Below, one piece after another: positions 27,898 to 36,747 of a DNA stretch of 64,000 nucleotides. The position numbers were made by a program, and so were the translations under genes. Position 1 is the first letter of the stretch, and every line of letters begins with the position of its first letter. This stretch comes from Streptomyces aureocirculatus (GTDB taxonomy: Bacteria; Actinomycetota; Actinomycetes; Streptomycetales; Streptomycetaceae), in assembly GCF_000720475.1 (NCBI RefSeq), contig NZ_JOAP01000024.1, forward strand, positions 37,159 through 101,158, read 5' to 3'. The notes under the pieces are model-generated. The model was not told where the DNA came from. It saw only the letters and a program-made list of their open reading frames with translations, and ran no database searches.

Positions 27898-28543
27898 CCG
27901 CCACCTCCTTCACCGCGTGGCTGTCATTTCCCGCATAGCTGTCGTAGTCGCCGAAGAAGTACTGGAGCAGTCGGCTCTTCCGGCCTTCCGGTGTACGGGC
28001 CCTGCGCACCGCGTCGGTGACGTCGAGAGCCGCGACGAGGCTGAGCGGCGCGCCTTGGAACCGGGTGTCCTCGTACGGCTCGTGCAGGGCGAAGAAGCCG
28101 ATTTCCTTGTAGAAGCCGCGCAGCCCCTCGGAGTCGTCCACGAAGAAGTCCCCGAGGATGTGCGTCATGTCGTGCTCGCGCGCGCTGTGAATGACGGCTT
28201 CGCGCATCAGCGCCATGCCGATCTCACGGTGGCGCATGGTCGGCAGGGTCATCAAGTGCCCGAATTCCACGAGGCGGTTGCCCACCCGCAGCGCGGAGAT
28301 GTCCACGGTGTCGTCGCAGGGCAGTCCGGCCGCGGAGTCCGGCACCACCTTGACCGTGCCGGCGGCCGCCCCGTCGACGTATCCGAGGATGTATTCGGCG
28401 TGGGCGTCGAACCGGTCGAACGTCGCCGCCGTGTCGGCGGCGTCGGCCAGACGGCCCTGGTCCGCGACGTAGACGGCCTCACGAAGCCGCAGTACATCGG
28501 CCAGTTCGGCCTCGGTGCGCGCCACTGTGAAGGTCAGGTTCAC
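27869..28543 (-). CDS. GNAT N-acyltransferase (N-acyl amino acid synthase/LuxI-like architecture)
   Basis: 224 residues. The N-terminal part (VLRLREAVYVADQGRL ... FDRFDAHAEYILGYVDG) and the central VGNRLVEFGHLMTLPTMRHREIGMALMREAV segment recall the acyl-ACP-using N-acyl amino acid and acyl-homoserine-lactone synthase group within GNATs. R-x-x-x-I-G-x-A is the acyl-pantetheine pyrophosphate loop. With a discrete ACP, acyl ligase and desaturase in the operon, an acyl-ACP-dependent N-acylation of an amino acid or amine is the best guess. The family call is fair; substrate roles are inference. Confidence 0.75.
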   Translation of the reverse strand: MNLTFTVARTEAELADVLRLREAVYVADQGRLADAADTAATFDRFDAHAEYILGYVDGAAAGTVKVVPDSAAGLPCDDTVDISALRVGNRLVEFGHLMTLPTMRHREIGMALMREAVIHSAREHDMTHILGDFFVDDSEGLRGFYKEIGFFALHEPYEDTRFQGAPLSLVAALDVTDAVRRARTPEGRKSRLLQYFFGDYDSYAGNDSHAVKEVADADTASTPC

Positions 28544-28585
28544 CTACTGCTCCTCTCACCGGACAGACGGTGGTAAAGCACTGGC

Positions 28586-29539
28586 TCACTTGTGGAGCAG
28601 CTTTCCGAAATAGTCGAGATAGCCGCGGTTGTAGAAGCGGATGCGGTCCCGCACCTCGCCGTGCAGATCGGGCAGCCGCTCCAGCGGAAGATTCGGCATC
28701 AGATGGTGCTCGACGTGGTAATTGTTGCCGTTCGTGAACCACGTCAGAATGCGATTGGAGCGGATCGTGCGGGTATTGGCGAACGGGTCGCGGTCCAATA
28801 CCTCACAACCGAAGTGCTCGGGCAGTTCGATCAGGGCGTGCACGGGCCCCGCCACCAGGACCAGCGGGATCAGCCATACCCACAGAACGAGCGCCGAACC
28901 CAGTGCGAACGAGATTCCCGTGAGGGCAAGTACCGCCGCCAGCGCGATGAAATGGTCACGCCGGATACGACGTGACACCCGCACGCTTTCGCCCTCGAAT
29001 TCCCGGCCGAGCAGCGACCGGCCGAGGTTCTTCAGGAACAGCCAGTAGTGGTGGGCCATGGTGAACCGCACGGTCCAGTCCACCACCTTGCCGAACGTCG
29101 ACTTCTCCGTGTCGCCGTACTGGTCCCCGTAGTCGAAGAACTCCCGGTTCTCCGGAGTGCCAAGATCCCGGTGGTGACGCATGTGCGCCGCTTTGTAGGC
29201 CGCGAAGGAAATCAGCATGGGCAACCCGAGGACGACGCCGGTGACGGTGTTCGCCCTGCGACTCCGGTACGCGAGATTGTGCAGCGTCTCGTGCTGGAGT
29301 TCCGCGGCGTGCGCGAGCATGCATCCGATGAGGACGACACCGGTGATCCGGCACCACAGAACCGGTTGCAGGACGAGTGCCACGCCGACCGCGACGAGTG
29401 TTACGCATAAGGCGAATTTGAGGGTGAACACCCATCCGCGGGGCTCCGTGCGCAGGTGTTTCAGTGACGCTCTGAGTGCGGTGGCCTCCTGTGGATTGCG
29501 TACGGCCGGGTCGACGGCATCGCCCGCGGTCAGATCCAT
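28586..29539 (-). CDS. Membrane fatty-acid desaturase (three-histidine-box type); contains a TTA codon
   Basis: 317 residues with about four hydrophobic spans and the three His boxes that bind the di-iron centre: H77/QHETLH (83-87), HMRHH (119-123) and HVEHH (275-279). The last is the HxxHH type of acyl-lipid/acyl-ACP desaturases. The start is ATG 29539, preceded by GAGGGA at good distance; a 44-residue upstream extension is arginine/proline-rich and unlikely. Codon 44 is TTA (29408-29410), so translation may depend on bldA tRNA. It probably introduces a double bond in the acyl chain used by this locus. Confidence 0.9.
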   Translation of the reverse strand: MDLTAGDAVDPAVRNPQEATALRASLKHLRTEPRGWVFTLKFALCVTLVAVGVALVLQPVLWCRITGVVLIGCMLAHAAELQHETLHNLAYRSRRANTVTGVVLGLPMLISFAAYKAAHMRHHRDLGTPENREFFDYGDQYGDTEKSTFGKVVDWTVRFTMAHHYWLFLKNLGRSLLGREFEGESVRVSRRIRRDHFIALAAVLALTGISFALGSALVLWVWLIPLVLVAGPVHALIELPEHFGCEVLDRDPFANTRTIRSNRILTWFTNGNNYHVEHHLMPNLPLERLPDLHGEVRDRIRFYNRGYLDYFGKLLHK

Positions 29540-29714
29540 CGTGGTTCCCTCGTTTTCCCAGTAGCTTTCCCGGTGGCTGTGCGACATCGCGCGGGGGCCC
29601 GGCCCGGCGGTCCTGCCCGGTCGGCCGGGCGTGGCGCGGCACCGCACGGCATTGCGAGGGCACACGAACACCCCGGGGGCGCTGAGGTGTGCCGCTCGGT
29701 TCGGTTCGGGTCGG

Positions 29715-31076
29715 TCAGTCGGCTGCCCCGGGCGCCGGTACGGGCGCGGGCGTGGGCTTCGACGCGGGGAAAAGGTCGCGCACGGCGGTTTCCTGGCCCG
29801 CGGTCTCGATCGCGTCGAGCAGGCCGAGGATCCCGTCCAGATGCGCGTCCGTCTCCCGGGCGGTGAACAGTTCGGGGTGCACGTCGAGAATGACGTCCGT
29901 CGTCCCGTCCGCCGAGGTCTGGAAGAAGTAGACGGTCATGTCGACCGTGAGGGGGAGCGACACGGTGCGCATCGTCGCGACCGACCCCCCGAAGTCCAGT
30001 TTGTAGTCGAACTTCATCACGTTGACCATCGGCCCCCACAGCCGCCCGCCGCCCTCTCCGAGGACTTCCCTGGAGATCTCGGCGGTCGGATAGCGGGAGT
30101 GCAGCAGAACGTTCCTTATCTCGCGCGACACGCGCTGCGCGAAGGTGCGAAGGGGAAGGCCGGTGTCCACGGCGAGCCGCAGCGGCAGGATGTTCATGGC
30201 CATGCCGGGGACGTTGCGCACCTGCGGGCTCAGGCGCCCGCTGGTGGGCAGGCCGAGCAGCAGTTCGTCCGCGCCCGTGTGCTTCCCCACGTAGGCCGCG
30301 ATGGTGGAGACGGCCAGGTCCGACCAGGTCACGCCGAGATCGGCGGCCGCTCGTCCCAGGCGTTCGACCCGGTCCGGGGGCAGCTCGGTGGTGCGGCGGC
30401 GGCCGATGGCGAGCCCGCCGCTCCGGCCGGCGAGACTGACCGGCTCGGGGGGTTCGGCGAGGGTGTCGAGCCAGTACGTGCGGTCCCGGGTGCGGCTCTT
30501 GCTGTCGCGGTAGGCGGTCTCGGTCTCCGCCAGGCGGGCGAAGGCGGGGAAGGCGCCGCTGTCCGCGGGAAGTTGCTGGGCCAGTGCCGAGTAGACGGCC
30601 GCGGTGCGGTTGAAGACGAGCGCGAGGCTGTAGCCGTCGACGACCGCGTGGTGCACGCGCCGGTACAGCAGGAAGTGGTCGTCGGCGATCTTCAGCAGGG
30701 CGGCACGGCACAGCGACAGGGGGTCGACGGGACCTTCTGCGCCGGACGCGTCCCTTTCCATCCACGCCGCGGCTGCTGCCTCGGGCGTGGATTCGCCGCT
30801 CAGGTCGACATGGGTCAGAGGCGCCGGGTCGTCCCGCACGAATTGGCGGTACCCGCCGTCCGCGTCCTTGTCGGGAACGATGGCGAGGCGTAAGGCCTCG
30901 GCCTCGCGCTCCACCTGCGCATGCGCCGCCCGCATGGTCTCCAGGTCGATGTGGCCACGGATGTCAAGGTAGTCGCAAATACAGAAAGCAGGGTTCCCGA
31001 AATCTTCTGACTGAGATTTCCATGTGCGCAACTGCGTAGCAAGGAGTGGTAGTTCTGTTCTTTCGCGATTAAGCAA
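29715..31076 (-). CDS. Stand-alone NRPS condensation-domain protein; TTG start; contains a TTA codon
   Basis: 453 residues forming a single condensation fold. The N-terminal ELPLLATQLRTW matches core C1. The active site RRVHHAVVDGYSLAL (HHxxxDG, near residue 143) is intact. The later core MNILPLRLAVD is present. The start is TTG at 31076, supported by GAGGAGG seven bases upstream; no better in-frame start exists. Codon 62 is TTA (30891-30893). It is the first gene of the minus-strand locus 1. Because the NRPS lacks an initiating C domain and a terminal release domain, this protein could add an acyl group, couple a carrier-bound partner, or perform chain release. Confidence 0.88.
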   Translation of the reverse strand: MLNRERTELPLLATQLRTWKSQSEDFGNPAFCICDYLDIRGHIDLETMRAAHAQVEREAEALRLAIVPDKDADGGYRQFVRDDPAPLTHVDLSGESTPEAAAAAWMERDASGAEGPVDPLSLCRAALLKIADDHFLLYRRVHHAVVDGYSLALVFNRTAAVYSALAQQLPADSGAFPAFARLAETETAYRDSKSRTRDRTYWLDTLAEPPEPVSLAGRSGGLAIGRRRTTELPPDRVERLGRAAADLGVTWSDLAVSTIAAYVGKHTGADELLLGLPTSGRLSPQVRNVPGMAMNILPLRLAVDTGLPLRTFAQRVSREIRNVLLHSRYPTAEISREVLGEGGGRLWGPMVNVMKFDYKLDFGGSVATMRTVSLPLTVDMTVYFFQTSADGTTDVILDVHPELFTARETDAHLDGILGLLDAIETAGQETAVRDLFPASKPTPAPVPAPGAAD

Positions 31077-31083
31077 CGCACAC

Positions 31084-31090
31084 CCTCCTC
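31084..31090 (-). promoter_or_regulatory. Ribosome-binding site deciding a TTG start
   Basis: GAGGAGG on the minus strand, 7 nt before the TTG at 31076. It is the strongest Shine-Dalgarno in this intergenic region and fixes the start of the condensation-domain gene. Confidence 0.75.
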
Positions 31091-31529
31091 AAGAGGACAT
31101 CTGCTTAAATCGACGCCACATTGCACAGGCGTCACGAACACAATTTCTTGGCCGTGCTTACCCAATGGTGGGGGGAACAGTGACGAAGTCCGGGAAGAGG
31201 TGGGGGGATTACGGAGGCCGGGACAACAAAGGTAGCCTACCCGGCACTTGATCGAACGTCCATACCCTTCTGGGTGCAGATGCGAATGTCACTGAATGCA
31301 AGGGCCAGCGACTCCGTTACCGACACGGCAATCACGCAAAGCTACGGGCATTGAACTCGGCCAACTCGACGTAAATTAGCCACACCTTGCCGACCAGGGT
31401 TTACGCTGGCCTGCGACTGCCTCCACGATCTTCGGGGCGGCACTTCGAACTTCCTTTGCCTACAGCCCGTTGAAACAAGAAGCAGTGGTTCCGGAAATCT
31501 CATGTACGCACGGTGAACGTGGAGGATGG
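31091..31529. promoter_or_regulatory. Divergent intergenic region of locus 1 (condensation gene / MFS exporter)
   Basis: About 440 bp without a gene, visibly richer in A+T than its flanks. It must hold the promoter of the nine-gene minus-strand operon and that of the plus-strand exporter. A weak plus-strand -35/-10-like pair (TTGAAC ... TAAATT near 31351-31378, spacing about 15) can be seen, but no convincing palindrome. No pathway-specific regulator gene is adjacent, so control probably comes from elsewhere. Confidence 0.5.
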
Positions 31530-32849
31530 ATGGCGACGGACCCGACAGCGACCCCACCCGGCGACGGGCGCGCGAGCACACGTCGCGGCGTGGCCGTGGT
31601 GGCCGCTCTGATGCTGGGGGCGTTCACCTTCAACACCACGGAGAACCTCCCGATCGGCGTCCTGAAGCTCATGTCGGACGACATGGACGTCTCGCTGTCG
31701 GCGGTCGGGCTCCTGGTGTCCGGCTACGGCCTGACCGTCGCCCTCGTTTCGGTGCCGATCGCCCAGATGACCCGCTCGGTCCCGCGCCGCTCAGTGCTGT
31801 GCGTACTTCTTGCCGCCCTCTTCCTGGCGAGCCTCGTGTCGGCCCTCGTCTCCTCGTACTGGGTGCTGATGGCCAGCCGTCTGGTGATCGCGGTGGCGCA
31901 GGCGCTGTTCTGGGCGGTGATGGGGACGGTCGCGGTCGGCCTCTTCCCGCCACAGGTGCGCGGGCGCGTCATAGGGGCACTGTCGGTGGGCGGCTCGGCG
32001 GCACTGGTCCTCGGTGTGCCAGGCGGCACCTGGCTCGGCCAGCACAGCAGTTGGCAGGTGCCGTTCCTGGTGGTCGGCGCGCTCGCCCTCCCGCCGCTCG
32101 TCCTCATCGCCCTCGCCCTGCCCGTCTCGCGGCCGGAGGAGAGCCACGCGGTACGGGGCGTGGCCCCCGACACCCGCCGCTTCGCCATCGTCCTGACCGT
32201 CACCGGCCTCACCGTCACCGGTGTCTTCGCCGGTTACACGTACATCTCCACGTTCCTGGTGGACGAGAGCGGGTTCACCGAGTCCACGGTCAGCACGCTG
32301 CTGCTTGTGCTCGGTGTCACCGGCATCGTCGGCGTCGCGGTCTACGGCCGCCTCCTCGACCGCTGCCCCCGTGCCACCCTCACCGTCCCCGTGACCACGC
32401 AGGCACTCGCGCTGCTCGGGCTCTACGCGGCGGGCGGCTCCAAGCCCGTCGCCGTGGCCATGCTGGTGTTGCTCGGCGCGTCCCTCGGCCCGGTGTTCAT
32501 GGCCACGCAGAGCCAGGTCATGCACTTCGCGCCGGGCCGCACCGAGACGGCCATCGCGGCGAACAGCGCCGCGTACAACCTCGGGGTCGCCGCGGGCGCC
32601 CTCGCCGGCAGTCTCCTCCTGCCGGTCCTCGGCGTACGCGGCACGTTCCTGGTGGGCGGGCTGATGACGGTGGCGGCCCTCATCCTGCTCCTGGAGGAAC
32701 AGTTCTTCCCCGTGGGACGCGACGACCCCTGGGCCGCGGCACCGGCCGAGGTGCCGTCGGGCCCCTCGGACCCGTCGGCCCCCTCGGACCCGTCGGTGTC
32801 GTCGGACCCGTCGAGTCCACCGGCCGGGGACGTCTACTCCGAGAAGTGA
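31530..32849 (+). CDS. MFS exporter (DHA1/AraJ-like, 12 TM)
   Basis: 439 residues with twelve predicted membrane spans beginning at VAVVAALMLGAFTFNTTENL. The loop 2-3 motif region is VPIAQMTRSVPRR and motif C-like LGVPGGTWLGQ lies in TM5. The C-terminal tail is a Ser/Pro/Asp repeat (PSGPSDPSAPSDPSVSSDPS). ATG 31530 follows GGAGG; an in-frame TTG at 31470 is a poorer alternative. Divergent from the locus 1 operon, it is the likely export and self-resistance gene for that product. Confidence 0.88.
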   Translation: MATDPTATPPGDGRASTRRGVAVVAALMLGAFTFNTTENLPIGVLKLMSDDMDVSLSAVGLLVSGYGLTVALVSVPIAQMTRSVPRRSVLCVLLAALFLASLVSALVSSYWVLMASRLVIAVAQALFWAVMGTVAVGLFPPQVRGRVIGALSVGGSAALVLGVPGGTWLGQHSSWQVPFLVVGALALPPLVLIALALPVSRPEESHAVRGVAPDTRRFAIVLTVTGLTVTGVFAGYTYISTFLVDESGFTESTVSTLLLVLGVTGIVGVAVYGRLLDRCPRATLTVPVTTQALALLGLYAAGGSKPVAVAMLVLLGASLGPVFMATQSQVMHFAPGRTETAIAANSAAYNLGVAAGALAGSLLLPVLGVRGTFLVGGLMTVAALILLLEEQFFPVGRDDPWAAAPAEVPSGPSDPSAPSDPSVSSDPSSPPAGDVYSEK

Positions 32850-32893
32850 GGGCCTCTCCGCGCGGGCCGCCCGGCTGGGCAGGGGTCCGAAAG

Positions 32894-33697
32894 TCAGACC
32901 TCCCGGGTGGGCAGCACCGAAAGGTGCGACAGGTTCACATGGCGGGGCCGGGAGACCGCGAAGGCGATCAGCTCGGCCACCTCCGCGCCGGACGGAAGGG
33001 TCCCGATGGCCTCCATGGCCTCCTGGACGGCGGCGCTGACGGCGGGGTCACCGATGTGGTCGCGCAGTTCGGTGTCCACGGCGCCGGGTTCGACGGTGGT
33101 CACGCGGACGTCGGCGGGGCTCAGCCGCGCGCGCAGATTGTGGGAGAGGTGGCTGAAGGCGGCCTTGCTCGCGGCGTATCCGGCGAAGCCGGGCAGAATC
33201 GTCCGGGCCGCGGCGGAGGAGATGTTGACCAGGTCCGCGTGGCCCCGCTCCGCGGCGGCCGCCAGCAGATCGGGTACGAACTCCTCTGCGACTGCGAACG
33301 CCCCGGTGACATTCACGTCGATCATGCGCTGCCAGGTGCCGCCCGCGGACCCGTCGAGCAGGTCGGGCAGGGCGAGTCCCGCGTTGTTGACGACGAGGTC
33401 GACGCGGCCGAACCGGGCGCGGACGCCCGCCGCCGCCGACGCCAGGGACGCGCGGTCGGTCACGTCGGCGGGGAGGGCGAGCGCGGTGCCGCCCGCCTCC
33501 TCGATCCGGGCGGCGTGCTCGGCGAGGCGCTCGCCGCGGCGCGCGAGGAGGGCGACGTGCGCGCCCTGGGCCGCGAGTTCCCACGCGGTCGCCTCGCCGA
33601 TGCCGCTTGAGGCACCGGTGACCACGGCGACGCGGCCGGAGAGAGGGCGGCGGGCGGGGGACGCGGTCCGAGAGGGCTGAGGGGCGGTGGTGGTCAT
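32894..33697 (-). CDS. Short-chain dehydrogenase/reductase (classical SDR)
   Basis: 267 residues. The Rossmann motif TGASSGIG is near residue 29, NNAG follows, and the catalytic S...YxxSK appears as NISSAAARTILPGFAGYAASK split over residues about 155-175. It is an NAD(P)-dependent oxidoreductase of unknown substrate. AAGGAGG lies just before the ATG. It is divergent from an XRE/MmyB regulator, a very common Streptomyces pairing in which the regulator represses the SDR. Confidence 0.92.
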   Translation of the reverse strand: MTTTAPQPSRTASPARRPLSGRVAVVTGASSGIGEATAWELAAQGAHVALLARRGERLAEHAARIEEAGGTALALPADVTDRASLASAAAGVRARFGRVDLVVNNAGLALPDLLDGSAGGTWQRMIDVNVTGAFAVAEEFVPDLLAAAAERGHADLVNISSAAARTILPGFAGYAASKAAFSHLSHNLRARLSPADVRVTTVEPGAVDTELRDHIGDPAVSAAVQEAMEAIGTLPSGAEVAELIAFAVSRPRHVNLSHLSVLPTREV

Positions 33698-33798
33698 GGT
33701 GTCCTCCTTGAACGGTACGGGCGGCCCGCTCCCGCGGAGCCGCGACACCGACTCTGCGGGAGCCGCCCGCGCCCACCCAGGGCCCCGCTCGACCCTGG

Positions 33799-33826
33799 GT
33801 CCGGCAGAACCACCCTTGTGCCGGAC
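33799..33826. promoter_or_regulatory. Operator-like inverted repeat for the SDR/XRE pair
   Basis: GTCCGGCA (33799-33806) and TGCCGGAC (33819-33826), perfect 8-bp arms with a 12-bp spacer, ending 9 bp before the regulator start. Placement fits autorepression by the adjacent XRE protein plus control of the divergent SDR gene. Confidence 0.65.
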
Positions 33827-33835
33827 ACTTGATCC

Positions 33836-34792
33836 ATGGACTTCCGCACCGAACTCGCCGCGTTCCTCCGCTCCCGCCGCGCCCGCCTGGGCCCGGAGGA
33901 GGCGGGCGTCCGCCCGTTCGGTGGCCGCCGCCGGGTTCCCGGCCTTCGCAGGGAGGAGCTGGCGCAGTTGGCAGGGGTGAGCGTCGACTACTACGTACGG
34001 CTCGAACAGGGCAGGACCCAGAACGTCTCCGACAGCGTCCTCGACGCCGTCGCGCGGGCGCTGCGCCTCGACGACGCCGAGCGCGCCCACCTCGGCCATC
34101 TCACCCGCGCCCTGCGTCATCCCGCGTCCACGCCGCCCGCCCCGCAGCCGGTCAGGGCGGGCGTCAAGGTGTTGCTCTCGGCACTGGACGAGGTGCCCGC
34201 GTACGTCGTCGGGCGCCGCCTCGACATTCTCGGCTCCAACCGCCTTGCCCGTGCGCTGTTCACGGACTTCGACGCCCTGCCCACGGAGCGGCGCAACGTG
34301 GCGTGGCTGCACTTCCTCGACGCGGGCGTGCGGGGTCTCTATCCGGACGCGGAGGCATGGGCGGAGACGGCGCGCGACACCGTGGCGGCGCTGCGCATGG
34401 ACCTCGGCCGGCACCCGTGCGACGACCGGCTGTGCGATCTGCTCGGCGAACTCTCCGTGCGCAGCGAGGACTTCCAACTGCTGTGGGCCGAGCAGTTGGT
34501 GCGCGAGCACTCCCACGGCGTGGAGCGGCTGCGCCACCCGGCGGCCGGCGGCCTTGTCCTGCGCCGCGAGACGCTGCGCCTGCCCGACGCGCCCGATCAG
34601 GCACTGGTGATGTTCGCGGCCGAGCAGGGCAGCCCGTCGCGCGGTGCGCTCGCGTCGCTCGCCGGCGGGGTCGCCGGGGTCGCCGCGCCTCAGCGCTCCG
34701 GTGTCGGGAACGCGACCGGGCTGCGCAGGCCGGAGCGGCCGACCGCGCGGACGCCGAAGAAGACGTTGTCCTTGGAGAGCTCGACGGTGTGA
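33836..34792 (+). CDS. XRE-family regulator with MmyB-like ligand-binding domain
   Basis: 318 residues. The N-terminal HTH (VPGLRREELAQLAGVSVDYY-VRLEQGR, residues about 38-65) is the typical XRE block of MmyB-type regulators. The C-terminal PAS-like domain starts near VPAYVVGRRLDILGSNRLARAL. It likely controls the divergent SDR. The last 103 bp overlap the convergent M28 peptidase gene, so the two 3' ends are antisense to each other; the extra C-terminal low-complexity tail (PERPTARTPKKTL) may be run-through. Confidence 0.9.
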   Translation: MDFRTELAAFLRSRRARLGPEEAGVRPFGGRRRVPGLRREELAQLAGVSVDYYVRLEQGRTQNVSDSVLDAVARALRLDDAERAHLGHLTRALRHPASTPPAPQPVRAGVKVLLSALDEVPAYVVGRRLDILGSNRLARALFTDFDALPTERRNVAWLHFLDAGVRGLYPDAEAWAETARDTVAALRMDLGRHPCDDRLCDLLGELSVRSEDFQLLWAEQLVREHSHGVERLRHPAAGGLVLRRETLRLPDAPDQALVMFAAEQGSPSRGALASLAGGVAGVAAPQRSGVGNATGLRRPERPTARTPKKTLSLESSTV

Positions 34793-36114
34793 CGGGTGAC
34801 GTCGCCCACGTCGATGACCTCGGTCCACTCGGTGTCGGTCGTCTCGCGCCACACCACTTCGTACCCGGCCGGTTCCGCGAGGCCGCTCCCGGGCCCGCGC
34901 TCCCACACGAGTTCGGTGTCGTTGGTCAGGGCCGCGGTGCGGATCTTCGCGCCGCGCGGGGTGCCCGGCGCCTGGGCGAGGCTCCACAGGGCGGCGGCGT
35001 TCACGCGCGCGACCCGGGCGATGTACGGGAAGTCGCAGAACTCCGGCAGGTCCCCGTACTGCTTGCCGTCCACCACGCGTACGTCCTGGTGCTGGTGGGC
35101 GTAGTCCTCGGCGGGCTCGGTGAACCTGGCCGCCGGGTAGGCCCGTTCGAGGAACGGTATGTGGTCGCCGCCGCGCAGATAGCGGTCGCGGCGGTGGACG
35201 ACGCGCACCCGCATGCCGGTCGCGTCGTTGTCGGCGACATCGCGGACGAAGCGGGCGAGCTGGCGTGCGGGTGAGTCGTTCTCGCCGCCCACGGAGCGTC
35301 GTACGGCGGCCTCTTCGGGCGTCTCGGAGGACGGCACGCCCTCGGCGAAGAGCCGGACGGTGCGCGGGTCGCGGGTGCCGTCGTCGGCGGTGGAGCTGCC
35401 GACGATGTCGTTGGTGAACATCCCCTGGACGTCCGCCTTCCGCCGCTTGTACTGCTCCGCCATGTGGGCCGCGCCGTACAGCCCCTGTTCCTCGCCCGCG
35501 ACGGCCGCGAAGACCACGGTGGCGCCGAGTCGCCGGGTCGCCATGACCCGGGCGAGTTCGAGGACGACCGCGACCCCGGAGGCGTCGTCGTCCGCTCCGG
35601 GCGCGTCGCTCGTGGCGTCCATGACGTCGCTGGCCCGGGAGTCGTAGTGCCCGGAGACGACGTAGATCCGGTCGGGGGCGGCCGAACCCCGCAGCGTGGC
35701 GACGACATTGGTGATCCTCGTCGGCTGCGGAACGCGCGGCCCCGGTTCCTGTACGTACGACTGGAGCTCCACGCTCATCCGGCCGCCGGACGCCCGTGCG
35801 TGGCGCCGCAGCTCGGCGAGGATCCAGTCGCGGGCGGCCCCGATGCCGCGTACGGGGTCGTCCTGCGCGGAGAGGGTGTGCCGGGTCCCGAACGCGGCGA
35901 GCCGGCGCACGGTCGCCTCGACGCGGCGGTGGTCGATCTCCCGGAGGAGCGCGCGCAGTTCGCGCGGCGGCGCTTGCGCGGTGGGGTGCGCGGCGCGGCT
36001 CCGCTCCGCTCGCGCCGCCGCGGGCCCTGCCTCCAAGCCGACAGCCCCGGCCGTGCCTGCGGCCGCGGCCGCCGCGAGGACGGTTCGCCGGGAAGTGCCC
36101 GTCTGCTCAGACAT
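34690..36114 (-). CDS. Secreted M28-family zinc metallopeptidase
   Basis: 474 residues with a Tat-type signal (TSRRTVLAAAAAAGTAGAV). The M28 di-zinc site is recognisable: VSGHYDS, APGADDDASG, VAGEEQGLYGA, a later Asp in FTNDIVG and a His in RGGDHIPF. The C-terminal 80 residues (TELVWERGPG ... EVVWRETTDTEWT) form a fibronectin-III-like module. It is probably an aminopeptidase or carboxypeptidase acting outside the cell. ATG 36114 has no clear Shine-Dalgarno. It is convergent with and overlaps the XRE gene. Confidence 0.9.
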   Translation of the reverse strand: MSEQTGTSRRTVLAAAAAAGTAGAVGLEAGPAAARAERSRAAHPTAQAPPRELRALLREIDHRRVEATVRRLAAFGTRHTLSAQDDPVRGIGAARDWILAELRRHARASGGRMSVELQSYVQEPGPRVPQPTRITNVVATLRGSAAPDRIYVVSGHYDSRASDVMDATSDAPGADDDASGVAVVLELARVMATRRLGATVVFAAVAGEEQGLYGAAHMAEQYKRRKADVQGMFTNDIVGSSTADDGTRDPRTVRLFAEGVPSSETPEEAAVRRSVGGENDSPARQLARFVRDVADNDATGMRVRVVHRRDRYLRGGDHIPFLERAYPAARFTEPAEDYAHQHQDVRVVDGKQYGDLPEFCDFPYIARVARVNAAALWSLAQAPGTPRGAKIRTAALTNDTELVWERGPGSGLAEPAGYEVVWRETTDTEWTEVIDVGDVTRHTVELSKDNVFFGVRAVGRSGLRSPVAFPTPER

Positions 36115-36747
36115 GCGGCCATAGTCATGGACACCACAACGGGACGCAAGGGGGTCGGGGGGTGCGCCGCGGCGGGCGGGGCGGGACGGCGACACCATGG
36201 GGGCAGGGCACGTCCGGGCCGGTCCCGGAGCGGTGGCGGCCCGCGCCGCAGAGCGCGGCTGCACCCGACAGCGGAACGGCGACCGCGCCATGGCCGGGCG
36301 TGGTCGCGCCCGGCCACGGTGCGGGACCGTGGGGTCATGGGGCGCTACGACGCGTGGCGGGACCTTGCCTGGCCTGACCTGCGAACTGCCGCTCCCGCAC
36401 CGCACGGGGTGCGGCCGAACCCTTCCCAACCGGGAACAGGGCCACGGAACACTACGACCCACGACGAGCCTGCCCCGCCTGGCCTACGGGCCACCGACCC
36501 CGCACCACGCGGTGCTCCCGAACCCGGCGGGTCGGCCCTGGAGTCCCAGCTCGGACACCAGCCGCAAACTAGCTCGGGGGTCACGCACTCGCCGCCGAGA
36601 AGGACCCCGATCCGGGAGTTTTCCGTGCGTCCCGCGGTGCCGGAGTACTGCCGCTGGACGCCGGCCGAACGGACACCCTTCAGGGTACGAGAACGAGTTT
36701 CTGGCTGCCTGTGACCGGCCCACCGTGACTCGGCGAGGGCTTCGCAG
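36115..36747. other. Gene-poor region with degenerate repeats
   Basis: About 630 bp in which no convincing gene is seen. It holds two degenerate direct copies (36321-36418 and 36431-36515) of the 3' end of the LysR-like gene at 39.75 kb, recognisable by GCTACGAC/ACTACGAC followed by a CTGCCCCGC/CTTGCCTGG block. It also contains the left arm of the inverted repeat that bounds the 36.5-39.7 kb island. Confidence 0.6.
36537..36568 (+). repeat. Left arm of 32-bp inverted repeat bounding an island
   Basis: This 32-mer matches the reverse complement of 39689-39720 at 29 of 32 positions, both arms reading inward CCTGGAGTCC...ACACCAGCCGCAAA. Weaker similarity continues about 15 bp further inward. 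The arms enclose about 3.1 kb with three pseudogenes and several orphan genes. Confidence 0.8.
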
